Assembly (NCBI GenBank): GCA_030605475.1
Contig: JAUWIG010000048.1
Coordinates: 1-64,000, forward strand
Length of the DNA stretch: 64,000 nt
Origin: Planctomycetota bacterium
Lineage (GTDB): Bacteria > Planctomycetota > Phycisphaerae > Sedimentisphaerales > Anaerobacaceae
Reading direction: 5' to 3'
Below are positions 43,887-51,972 of the stretch, in pieces. The position numbers and the translations under genes are program-made. The notes below the pieces were generated by a model that was not told the DNA's origin, did no database searches, and saw nothing but the letters and a program-made list of their open reading frames with translations. Numbering within the stretch: the stretch's first letter is position 1; each line of letters begins with the position of its first letter.

Positions 43887-44384
43887 TTAGCCGCCTGATA
43901 TATCGACCCTGACATAAGTAGTTAGAACAACTGGCGTGATGTCGGAATTCTCATCCCATTTTATGATAACGGATAATTGCCTCAGCTCCATTGTTCCATC
44001 AGTATCAACAGCTTTCCATGCAAGCAGAGCCTTCATTGGCACGTCGTCAATGGTGACGTGCTGCAGCATACCATTGAGCAGAGAGCCCATTTGATTGTAT
44101 TCCATAATGAAATCAATATCTTCGGGTTGTACAGATGAGGGGGAAAAATCCAGTCCCAGAGTAGCTGGGTCATAGTTCGCTGCGGCGCCATTGCTTTTCC
44201 AGTCTTCGAGCAGCAACTGTGCGGTGCGTGTAGAGGTGGTTTGTTCCCTCGCTATACGGCCGTGTCCGGCTGTATGGTATTGAAGGCTTAATGCACCCAA
44301 GGCAGCTATAGCCAGAATAACCGTAGCTACCATCGTCTCAATTAGGGTGAACGACGCCACCGATTTGGGGCGTTTAAGAATCAT
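43887..44384 (-). CDS. PilV/GspI-like minor prepilin
   Basis: 165 residues. The prepilin N-terminus is RPKSVAS then FTLIETMVATVILAIAALGAL, with Glu at +5. The residue before the cleavage site is Ser rather than the usual Gly. The rest contains RTAQLLLEDWKSNG and a beta-rich tail. It is likely a minor pilin of the same complex as its neighbours and lies between the major pilin and the PilW-like gene. Confidence 0.82.
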   Translation of the reverse strand: MILKRPKSVASFTLIETMVATVILAIAALGALSLQYHTAGHGRIAREQTTSTRTAQLLLEDWKSNGAAANYDPATLGLDFSPSSVQPEDIDFIMEYNQMGSLLNGMLQHVTIDDVPMKALLAWKAVDTDGTMELRQLSVIIKWDENSDITPVVLTTYVRVDISGG

Positions 44385-44481
44385 CCCCCCCTCCTTACCT
44401 TTTAGGACATCTTCATATTTTGGGATAATGGGGGCCGCCTCTCCGGCCCCACAATCCCATTATGACCTGCTTTTTAGCACC

Positions 44482-44907
44482 TTACGGAGTTTCGCCCCAT
44501 GTACCAGCCTGATTCAGTGTTACGATCGAAGGCGTAGTTGGCTTCTCGGTGCTGCTGGAATTACTGGCGGTTACGGTAACCGTATAAGTATCGTAGCCGG
44601 TGAACACAATGGCATAAGCTCCATAATTTAGTCCAGCGTTGCTGAAGTACTTGCCGTTTAGGTCAGCCTCTGTGAAGCCCAGGTCATCCAAGTCCACACT
44701 AGCCCAGCCACCACCCCAGTTTGGCCCCTTTTCGGCACAGAAGGCCCTGGCTGCGGTGCGGATACTACCGGCACCGGCTTTGCCTTCCGACCACTTAGCT
44801 GAATCGATACGACCTCGCATGATCGGAATTGCCACCGCGGCCAGGATGCCGACGATGAGAATTACGACCATCAGTTCGATTAGCGTGAAGCCTTTTCTCT
44901 TTTTCAT
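44482..44907 (-). CDS. Major pilin/pseudopilin (GspG/PilA-like)
   Basis: 141 residues. It starts at MKKRKGFTLIELMVVILIVGILAAVAIP with AGGAGAAG 5 bp upstream. Cleavage after Gly6 gives FTLIE with methylated Phe1 and Glu5, the classic prepilin pattern. The globular part is short and includes CAEKGPNWGGGWASVDLDDLG and NSSSTEKPTTPS near the end. It is probably the abundant fibre subunit. It follows the GspF-type gene after 130 bp, which could hold its own promoter. No prepilin peptidase gene is present in the window. Confidence 0.9.
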   Translation of the reverse strand: MKKRKGFTLIELMVVILIVGILAAVAIPIMRGRIDSAKWSEGKAGAGSIRTAARAFCAEKGPNWGGGWASVDLDDLGFTEADLNGKYFSNAGLNYGAYAIVFTGYDTYTVTVTASNSSSTEKPTTPSIVTLNQAGTWGETP

Positions 44908-45037
44908 TTTTGCTTCTCCTAAAAAATGTGTTAAAATTACATTAGTTCTCATTTCCCACAACAGCATTCACAATCGGCTAAATTTATTAGCGACTTTATC
45001 AATTTTTCCTCTTTTTGCTGCTTGCGCCGCCCTGCCA

Positions 45038-46246
45038 CTATGCATTCATTGAGAAAATTGGCAGATATAATGCGAGAACTACCATCAATACAATTCCTCC
45101 AACTATTACAATCATTATCGGCTCAAGCATACTCATCAAAGTGGTTATTGTAGCGTCGACCTTTCGTTCATAATAATCGGCGGTTCTGTTTAGCACCTTG
45201 GACAGTGAGCCACTTTCTTCGCCGACTTGTATCATTTTGATGACCATATTTGGGAAGAAGCCGGTTGCGGCCATACCGGAAAAGATGCTTTCGCCCGCGA
45301 CGATATGGTCTTTGCTTCGCACTATGGCGGCCTGTGTAATGTGGTTATTGGTCATTGTGGCGAGAATATCGAATACCTCGAGCACTGAAACGCCCGCAGT
45401 AAGTAACGTTGCCATTGTCCTGCAGAACATTGTGATGAAGGATTGAGTGGATATCTTGCCGAAAAACGGCAGTGCAAGGAAGATTTTGTTAATTAGATAA
45501 TGGCCTTTTCGGGTTTTGGTGTAAGCGAGAACTGTGGAAATTATTATAAGTGAGATAAAGCCGATGATATAAATGAGATTGTAGCGGACGATATCGTAAA
45601 ACCCCATAAATGCCCGTGTAAAGCCAGGCAGTTCGCCGCCGAATGTGTCAAATATCGTTCGGAATCGTGGAATAATAAAGGCCATTATGAATATAACTAT
45701 TAGGGTAATGAAAACGAGTACAAAGACCGGATAGGCCATTGCCCCCTTAACCTTTTTCCCCAATTTATCGCGAGTGTCGAAGTGCTCAGCCAGTCTGCGC
45801 AGCGATATTGGCAGGCTACCGCCGGTTTCGCCGGCTAATATCATCGCACAGGCCAGTTTGTTGAAAGCCCTTGGAAATTCCGAAATACTCTCCGAAAAGG
45901 TCTCGCCTTTTTGCATGCTTTCCAAGACACGTTGTAATACTTCTTGAAGGCGTAAATTTTCTATGTCTTCGGAGATGGTCTCTAAAGCTGTGGTGAGGGG
46001 GATTCCTCCCTCTGCCATTGTGCTCAGCTGCCAGCAAAGCGCTGCCATGTCTGCTGATTTGATACGCTTTCGGTGCCTTGGTTGCCGGGCCTTTTTGTCA
46101 GCGCGAGCAGATATTCCCTTAACAGAGATAGGCGTAAGCCCCTGTTCGCGAAGCCAGCCGAGCACATCAGTTGGGCAAGCAGCCTCTTTGATGCCTTCTT
46201 TTCGCGTCCCTTCTGAATCCCGAGCGATGTAGTTGTAGGTTGCCAT
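45038..46246 (-). CDS. Type II secretion/pilus inner-membrane platform protein (PilC/GspF)
   Basis: 402 residues with an N-terminal cytoplasmic half (YNYIARDSEGTRKEG start), two repeats of the T2SSF domain (ALCWQLSTMAEGGIPLTTALE and MFCRTMATLLTAGVSVLEVF) and three membrane segments near residues 170-190, 220-240 and 375-395. Each repeat ends with a GEESG/GETGG-type turn (LAGETGGSLP, VGEESGSLSKVL). It is the membrane platform on which the ATPase acts during fibre assembly. It lies 116 bp after the ATPase gene, in the conserved order. Confidence 0.93.
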   Translation of the reverse strand: MATYNYIARDSEGTRKEGIKEAACPTDVLGWLREQGLTPISVKGISARADKKARQPRHRKRIKSADMAALCWQLSTMAEGGIPLTTALETISEDIENLRLQEVLQRVLESMQKGETFSESISEFPRAFNKLACAMILAGETGGSLPISLRRLAEHFDTRDKLGKKVKGAMAYPVFVLVFITLIVIFIMAFIIPRFRTIFDTFGGELPGFTRAFMGFYDIVRYNLIYIIGFISLIIISTVLAYTKTRKGHYLINKIFLALPFFGKISTQSFITMFCRTMATLLTAGVSVLEVFDILATMTNNHITQAAIVRSKDHIVAGESIFSGMAATGFFPNMVIKMIQVGEESGSLSKVLNRTADYYERKVDATITTLMSMLEPIMIVIVGGIVLMVVLALYLPIFSMNA

Positions 46247-46268
46247 TTACCGAACTTTTCTCCAAAAT

Positions 46269-46324
46269 ATTGATTATTGAATCGTCAATTATCAATTAGT
46301 ACTCATTTAGTACTCATTTTTTAC
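46269..46324. repeat. Heptad tract between ATPase and PilC-like genes
   Basis: Eight units: ATTGATT, ATTGAAT, CGTCAAT, TATCAAT, TAGTACT, CATTTAG, TACTCAT, TTTTTTA. The 7-bp register is kept while the words change completely. Confidence 0.75.
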
Positions 46325-46362
46325 TGTTTCGAAGAGCTTCGGCTGAAAAAATTATTCCCCAC

Positions 46363-48135
46363 TTAGATTTTTCTGTCTTCTGTAAATGTTACGCTAAGGA
46401 CTTCTTCAGCGGTGGTTAAGCCCTGTAGTATTTTGCTTACGCCGCTTTCAAGTAACCCTCCATAGCCTTTTTGACGTGCCAGCGCTCTTATGTGTGACTC
46501 AGGGTCGCCGGCAATAACCTTTTCCCGCATATCATTGTCCATAACCAGGAACTCAAATACGGGCAATCTACCCCAGTAACCTATCCCTCCACAGGCTTTG
46601 CAACCTTTGCCGTGATAAAAGACAGCGTCCTTAGCCTGCTCGGGACTGATGTTCAAGCGTTTGAGGGCCTCCTCACTTAAGGTTATAGGCTCCTTGCAGC
46701 GGTCACAAATTTTTCTTACGAGTCGCTGAGCGACGACTAAGTTCAGAGTCGAAGCCAGCAAATACGGCTCAATTCCCATATAGACAAATCTGCTTATCGC
46801 ACTGGGTGCGTCGTTAGTGTGGAACGTGCTCAAGACCAGATGGCCGGTCATAGATGCTTTCATCGCAATCTCGACTGTCTCTTTGTCTCTGATTTCGCCT
46901 ATTAAAATTATGTCCGGGTCTTGTCTCAGAATTGCTCGCAGGCAAATTGCGAAATCAAGGTCGATTTCCGGCTTGACTTGAATCTGGTTAATCCCCGCAA
47001 GGCGGTATTCAACGGGGTCTTCAACCGTTGTGATATTTTTCGTCGGGTTCTTCAGATGATTTAGCACCGAGTATAGCGTGGTGCTTTTACCACTGCCGGT
47101 CGGGCCGGTGACAACTATGATGCCGTGCGGCTGCGACACTATGGTCTTAAATTCTTCAAGAAGTTCCGGTTCAAACCCAAGTTGCTCCAGGTCGTGGTTT
47201 ACCGCTGAGGCGTCCAGGATTCGCATCACTATTTTTTCGCCGTATATCGTTGGAATTGTCGATACCCGCACGTCTATGTTTCTGCCGGAGGCTTTCATCT
47301 TGAATCGGCTGTCCTGAGGCAGTCTGCGTTCGGCAATATCCATTTCCGAGAGAATCTTTATTCTGGTAGCTACCGCAGCCTGCATCCTTCTGGCCGGCGG
47401 GACCATATCGCGAAGCACGCCGTCAATTCGCATACGAATCATCATTGAACGTTCCTGCGGCTCGATATGAATGTCGCTTGCTCTGCTTTTGACCGCCTGG
47501 CTTAGTAACAAGTCAACAAAGCGAACCACAGGCGCTTCTGCTGCGGCTTCTTCACTGCTGACATTTGCCTCTTCTTCAAGTAAGTTTTCCTGGTCTTCTT
47601 TGCCGACTTCGACCTCTACCAGGTCACGAAGGCGTTGTTCTTCGATATCGGAACCGTGATAAATCACCTCTATTGCCTGGTTGATTTCATGACGCGAACT
47701 GATTACTATCTTGAGCGGACGCTTTACTTTCGGTGCGATTGTATCTATTGCGATAACGTTAAGCGGGTCAGCCATCGCGATGATAACTTTGTTATCTGTC
47801 TCCCCAAGGGCTACAAGACAAAACCGCTTGGCGATACTCTCGGGCAGCATTCGGGCGATGTTCATATCTATCTTGGTGATATCCTCGAAACGGACGTACT
47901 CCATCGAGAGGTGTTCAGCGAGGGTGCGAGTAATCGCATCGTCTTTTAGCATCTTGCGCCGAAGCAGTACCTCGCCGAGTCGGCCGCCTCGCTCACGCTG
48001 GTCGTTTAGCGCCTCAATTAGCTCTCTATGGCTTAATAGCCCTTTGGAGACAAGCAATTCGCCGAAAAGAACATTGCTTTCTGTTTCAGGGATATTAGCT
48101 GTATCGGTATCTTGGACATCCTGTACAGTTTTCAT
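46363..48135 (-). CDS. PilB/GspE-type assembly ATPase
   Basis: 590 residues. An N-terminal MshEN/GspE-N domain (LVSKGLLSHRELIEAL, VRFEDITKID) can bind c-di-GMP in some relatives. Then come the secretion ATPase core with Walker A GPTGSGKST (344-352), the Asp box (VEDPVEY, 371-377), Walker B ILIGEIRD (410-417) and the His box. A zinc-type CxxC pair is present (C477, C480 and C512, C515), as in extension ATPases. It powers pilin polymerisation. It is the first gene of the assembly operon. A retraction ATPase (PilT) is not in the window. Confidence 0.94.
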   Translation of the reverse strand: MKTVQDVQDTDTANIPETESNVLFGELLVSKGLLSHRELIEALNDQRERGGRLGEVLLRRKMLKDDAITRTLAEHLSMEYVRFEDITKIDMNIARMLPESIAKRFCLVALGETDNKVIIAMADPLNVIAIDTIAPKVKRPLKIVISSRHEINQAIEVIYHGSDIEEQRLRDLVEVEVGKEDQENLLEEEANVSSEEAAAEAPVVRFVDLLLSQAVKSRASDIHIEPQERSMMIRMRIDGVLRDMVPPARRMQAAVATRIKILSEMDIAERRLPQDSRFKMKASGRNIDVRVSTIPTIYGEKIVMRILDASAVNHDLEQLGFEPELLEEFKTIVSQPHGIIVVTGPTGSGKSTTLYSVLNHLKNPTKNITTVEDPVEYRLAGINQIQVKPEIDLDFAICLRAILRQDPDIILIGEIRDKETVEIAMKASMTGHLVLSTFHTNDAPSAISRFVYMGIEPYLLASTLNLVVAQRLVRKICDRCKEPITLSEEALKRLNISPEQAKDAVFYHGKGCKACGGIGYWGRLPVFEFLVMDNDMREKVIAGDPESHIRALARQKGYGGLLESGVSKILQGLTTAEEVLSVTFTEDRKI

Positions 48136-48264
48136 TCTACTCGTCTCTCAATCTATATCTATAGTATCTATCTGCTATTTGTGAGGTTTTAACCTCTACA
48201 AATTGCAAATACACACTCTGCTTACACCACGTCCCTACTTAAATAGTGGCTGAAAGCTTAAAGT

Positions 48265-48290
48265 TAAAGGGTGGAAACCGTTTCCCTTTA
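48265..48290. promoter_or_regulatory. Palindromic leader/operator element before the pilus operon
   Basis: GGAAAC-C-GTTTCC (48273-48285) is a perfect palindrome, flanked by TAAAG and CTTTA arms with a 3-nt bulge. It lies between the candidate promoter and the ATPase start, so it could be an operator or a leader hairpin. Confidence 0.4.
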
Positions 48291-48634
48291 GTGGTATTCA
48301 TTATTTAAAGTATAATATAAAAAACATCGGATGCAAAAAATCGCAGGCTTATTTGAGATAATAAATGGCGCTGGAAACAAAGAAGTTTATAACTTCCACC
48401 GTAAGGTCAGCATCCTCTTCTATCCGGGCCTGCTTTATAGGACATCGGGCAATTCACCGGCAAAATCGTTGTCGCTGAGTTTCATATTTTCGTTACTATT
48501 TTGGAAATATGAAAAAAAATTTCGGCACTGATATAATCGATGCTGTTGTCAGGATTGTATCATAGGTATGAGGGTTCTAACCGCTAAGCGTTATTTTTGC
48601 AGTTTCCAAATGAAATGATGAAAATGTGGACCTA

Positions 48635-48674
48635 TAAAAAATAAGCGTGGCAGTCTTAACAACCACCACGCTTA
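48635..48674 (-). terminator. Rho-independent terminator of the dockerin-lyase gene
   Basis: Nine-bp arms TAAGCGTGG (48642-48650) and CCACGCTTA (48666-48674) are exact complements, followed on the minus strand by a run of six T (A-run 48636-48641). It lies 33 bp after the stop codon. Confidence 0.88.
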
Positions 48675-48706
48675 GAAGTCCTAAATGACCTTTCCTGATT
48701 TACATC

Positions 48707-51265
48707 TTAATAAATATATACTTCCTGTGCTAACAAATCTAATGCCACGTCTATTACTTGAGCACCATCGTCGATGGTCAAATAAAGTACGGAATCTACA
48801 AACGATGAGGACACAATCGAGCTGGCGTCCTCCTCATCTCTTCTTGGGTGCAAAACCGTTGCGAGCAGGTCTGAGCCGGTACTGTTGAAATTAGCTTTCA
48901 GAAAAGCGGTTCCAATGGTGCTGGTTGAAAAGCCCTCAAGCCCAGGATGGATAAAATGAACGTCCATAACCACAATGTCCGAATCATTGTTGTTTTCTAT
49001 AATGTAGTAATCATCGTTTTCTTTAACAATATTCATATTGTCAATAAACTGAGACCTTGTATGTGTAGTTCTGAGTCTCCATTCGAAATAATTTGAGGAA
49101 GCACTTGCTTCAAGCTCATCGGCAATCACAACCAGGTTCGGCTTGATATAGACAAAGTGCCGATAGAACTTGTCCAGACTCGAAGAGCGATAGATATTCT
49201 CAGCGTCTCCGATAATATAATCGTAATCTATTGTGTTCTCGGCTTTGATTATGGTACTGGAGCCATTTACAGCTATAACATCCTCTTCCTTAAACCAGGT
49301 CCCACCTTCACCCCATTGCCCCAGTCCGCCCGCCAGAATTGCACAATGGTCGTATGTATATTTCAGTCCAGATGGTGTATATTTACTATAACCAGGCTCC
49401 GTGGCTAACCATTTACCGTGTGCATAAATTTGAAAACTATCCACATCCGGCTGACCATGGCCTCCGTTAAGTAGGTGAGATGACCCATACTTCTCATAAA
49501 ATGACTGAACTTTGTGTCCGTGAAATGGCCCACACTTAAATCCGACCATAACCGCGTCTTCGTCCCAGCCGCTGCGGCTCGTAACCCAGCCGGTATCCTC
49601 AAAATGCTTAAATGTAGGAAGGCCAGAAAGGGCAGTAGCTGTTACAGTTTCGTCATACCAGAGCAGATTGCCCCATGCCCTGAAATCTATATCCGTAGTA
49701 CCGATACCTCGCGCAAGCATCTCTTCAGTAAGCCATTGTGCGTAACCGTTATTGTACACAGATGCGAGCAGGCAAAGACTATGAGTTGGCCCGTGAGAGC
49801 GATAGTCCCGATAGGAATCGCCATAGGACATCACGCAATTGGAATAATTGGCATCTGGTGATAGTTCATTAAAATCTGGTATTGTACTGAAAATAATGAA
49901 ATCCATCGCACCTTCTATCCATTGACTGTCATAGTAATCCTTGTCCATCAAATCCCTGGCTGCTTCCATAAAGCAAAGTAATGACTCCATCGAATACCCC
50001 CAGTATCCCTGCCCCTCTGTGGAACTTCCCTCATTACTGGCAACCAGAAACGTCGTTTGGAAAACCAGGTCCGCATGTTTTATCCAATTTATCGCATCGG
50101 GAGCGTTGGCATCGTCGTAAAGAACAAACCCCGCCGCTGCTAATCCGTTATATTCAACGTGGTTGTGATTTGCAAGATACTTTTCATTCTGCTTTGGCGG
50201 ATAATTTTTCATTCTGTTTGCCTGGTATTCTAATTTATCTCTGATAAATTCCATATTTGGGTCGCCCGCCAGGGCGTTATGAAGCCAGTCATAGCCGACA
50301 GAGATGCCCACAAGGCATTCGCCGGCACCCAAACTTTCACCGCCGTCCCAATCCGAACATTCGCATACGGTTATCATCCATTCCCTGGCGGCTTCAAGGT
50401 AATTTGGGTCCTCGGTCAGCAAATAGGCCAGTGCCAGCCAGGGGACACCGCGCCCGGCGTTTCGCATCTCGCCCTCGCTGCCGCAGTTCGGCGGCCACCA
50501 ATACGGCGGCGATGCTAAGTAGCCAAGGTGCATATCCGCCATTCGCTTGACGACATCGTTCCAGATATATTGGTGTGTTCCAGAGGTGATCTTGATTTTT
50601 AAGTCATTCACGTCCGCTGCTGTCAGCAGATACCTCGGGTGCACGCCGACAAAGTCATCCAATCTTGCAGGCGGGTCCCAGGACTGATTTACTATCGTGT
50701 TCCAGCTTATATCGGGGTAATCTATCCCTGTAGTAAAGCTCCATATATCACCGATTGTTGTGCCATCGTCGTTTTTCTCATCGATTCGCCAGTAGTAGGT
50801 GGTTTCGTAGTTCATAGTCCCGGGGTCATAGGTGGTGCCGGTCTGGTTCTGGATGAACTCACCTGCGTCTGGTGTGGAATCCGTGCCGAAGTACACATCA
50901 TGCGATGTTGCACCCTCACCGGCAGTCCAGCTCAAATGAGCATTTATGCTTACGTGTACTTGTGTGTTAAATGGACGGGGGCAGCGGGACTTATCGGGTC
51001 CTGATTTTAACCAATTTCGTGCCAATAAAGCAAAATCGTCAAAGTCAACGTTGCCACTATGGTTGATATCGGCACCGCTACACCAATCGCCTCCCGAACA
51101 GTTGGTGTTTAACCACTGCTCGGACAAGATGTCAATGTCGTTCATATCGACGGTGCCGTTCCCACCGATATCGCCTTCAATCGCTAAAGCCAGGCTGGAC
51201 AGGCCAAATATCAATGCCAGCACCGCCGGCGCCAGCCTCACAAAACTGAAAGTACTCTTTTTCAT
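48707..51265 (-). CDS. Secreted heparinase II/III-type polysaccharide lyase with N-terminal dockerin
   Basis: 852 residues. A signal peptide (about 1-28, LALIFGLSSLALA) is followed by a dockerin-type calcium-binding pair, DIGGNGTVDMNDIDILSEQW and DINHSGNVDFDDFALLARNW (about 32-88). Next is an Fn3-like domain (NAHLSWTAGEGATSHDVYFG to TTYYWRIDEKND). An alpha-toroid domain (ANHNHVEYNGLAAAG, GEGECL-like turns, SYGDSYRDYRSHGPTHS) and a C-terminal beta-sandwich with HHGQPDVDSF-like residues and RHFVYIKPNLVVIADEL follow, typical of heparinase II/III lyases. It probably cleaves uronic-acid-containing polysaccharide outside the cell. The exact substrate cannot be read. No cohesin protein is in the window. 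Confidence 0.82.
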   Translation of the reverse strand: MKKSTFSFVRLAPAVLALIFGLSSLALAIEGDIGGNGTVDMNDIDILSEQWLNTNCSGGDWCSGADINHSGNVDFDDFALLARNWLKSGPDKSRCPRPFNTQVHVSINAHLSWTAGEGATSHDVYFGTDSTPDAGEFIQNQTGTTYDPGTMNYETTYYWRIDEKNDDGTTIGDIWSFTTGIDYPDISWNTIVNQSWDPPARLDDFVGVHPRYLLTAADVNDLKIKITSGTHQYIWNDVVKRMADMHLGYLASPPYWWPPNCGSEGEMRNAGRGVPWLALAYLLTEDPNYLEAAREWMITVCECSDWDGGESLGAGECLVGISVGYDWLHNALAGDPNMEFIRDKLEYQANRMKNYPPKQNEKYLANHNHVEYNGLAAAGFVLYDDANAPDAINWIKHADLVFQTTFLVASNEGSSTEGQGYWGYSMESLLCFMEAARDLMDKDYYDSQWIEGAMDFIIFSTIPDFNELSPDANYSNCVMSYGDSYRDYRSHGPTHSLCLLASVYNNGYAQWLTEEMLARGIGTTDIDFRAWGNLLWYDETVTATALSGLPTFKHFEDTGWVTSRSGWDEDAVMVGFKCGPFHGHKVQSFYEKYGSSHLLNGGHGQPDVDSFQIYAHGKWLATEPGYSKYTPSGLKYTYDHCAILAGGLGQWGEGGTWFKEEDVIAVNGSSTIIKAENTIDYDYIIGDAENIYRSSSLDKFYRHFVYIKPNLVVIADELEASASSNYFEWRLRTTHTRSQFIDNMNIVKENDDYYIIENNNDSDIVVMDVHFIHPGLEGFSTSTIGTAFLKANFNSTGSDLLATVLHPRRDEEDASSIVSSSFVDSVLYLTIDDGAQVIDVALDLLAQEVYIY

Positions 51266-51372
51266 TATTGAACTCCTATTAAGAAGAAATAATTTGACTT
51301 TTCCCGCTCCTCGCTTTTACGGGGTCGAGTTTACACCTGAAAAAAGTAACTGTGGGCACGAGCTCACACCGT

Positions 51373-51425
51373 TAGAGGTAAGTCACCCTGCCTCTGCCCT
51401 GCTAACCCCATTCAGAAGCACCACT
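51373..51425. repeat. Second GTTAGAGGT/ACTTCTAAC inverted-repeat element
   Basis: CCGTTAGAGGT and ACTTCTAACGG are imperfect complements, with a nested CCCCATTCAGAAG/CTTCTAACGGGG hairpin. The downstream words (GGGCTGACAATAG) parallel the copy near 21053-21070 (GGGCTTGTCAATTTAG). Confidence 0.45.
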
Positions 51426-51545
51426 TCTAACGGGGCTGACAATAGACACTTCTCACGGGATTTACGCCCGCGCAAAGCGGCTGTAGAGGGCACACAAACC
51501 TTCTCATTTACGTCCGGTATTATATTAAAAATCATCCGACATGTC

Positions 51546-51605
51546 AATGTTTATCTGACAAAAATAATGTTTATCTGACAAAAATAATGTTCATCTGACA
51601 AAAAT
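51546..51605. repeat. Three tandem 20-bp repeats
   Basis: Units begin AATGTTTATCTGAC at 51546, 51566 and 51586 (the third has one T-to-C change). They are directly adjacent without spacers, so this is not CRISPR. Confidence 0.92.
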
Positions 51606-51693
51606 ATAACATGCACCCGATGCTCTTATTATCCCTACATTGGCTACAAAGAATATTTTTGTTAGTCTGCCGAGTCTTTAAGGGAGCAGTTAA

Positions 51694-51867
51694 ATGAAAA
51701 TTGGCCGTTTCGTTTTGTGTGCATATCAAACCAATTACTATATCCTGCGTGACAACGTAACGGCCAAAGAGTGCCTTGTCATCGACACGGGCCTTGATTC
51801 GGGCGAGCTGACAAAATCATTTGCCTGGCTGTTTTTGGCTCACAAACGGCTGAAATTGAATTTTTGA
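51694..51867 (+). pseudogene. Truncated metallo-beta-lactamase-fold protein
   Basis: 57 codons starting at an ATG with AGGGAG upstream. The peptide begins MKIGRFVLCAYQTNYYILRD and continues KECLVIDTGLDSGEL, the first strands of MBL-fold hydrolases (TNxYIL then VIDTG). The metal-binding HxHxDH motif is absent because the frame ends soon after (NF stop). It is probably a remnant of a hydrolase gene. It lies 105 bp before glnA on the same strand and is unlikely to be functional. Confidence 0.65.
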
Positions 51868-51972
51868 AATTATCTTGCATTTTCTTCCGTAAAGGTCAGA
51901 ATAATCGGGGTTACAATTATCGAGCGCAGTCGGAGAGCTCAAAAAACAGGTTAGTTTTGCAAGGGAGCCAAA

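Larger units (their letters stand above)
48136..48706. other. 571-bp gap upstream of the pilus operon
   Basis: No gene seen. It contains a hairpin/operator-like palindrome (48265-48290), a weak promoter candidate on the minus strand near 48311-48338 (TTGCAT, 16 bp, TATACT) and the terminator of the lyase gene (48635-48674). Confidence 0.5.
51266..51693. other. Gap upstream of the lyase gene, with repeats
   Basis: No gene seen in this 428-bp stretch. It holds a GTTAGAGGT/ACTTCTAAC inverted repeat (about 51373-51425) similar to that at 20990-21058, and three tandem 20-bp repeats (51546-51605). Confidence 0.55.

Noticed and set aside
45010-45037. Possible sigma-54 promoter (TGGCAGGGCGGCGCAAG) before the major pilin gene
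   Set aside because: The spacing between GG and GC is 9 instead of 10, and the downstream TTGCA half is not matched, so it is not a credible -24/-12 element.
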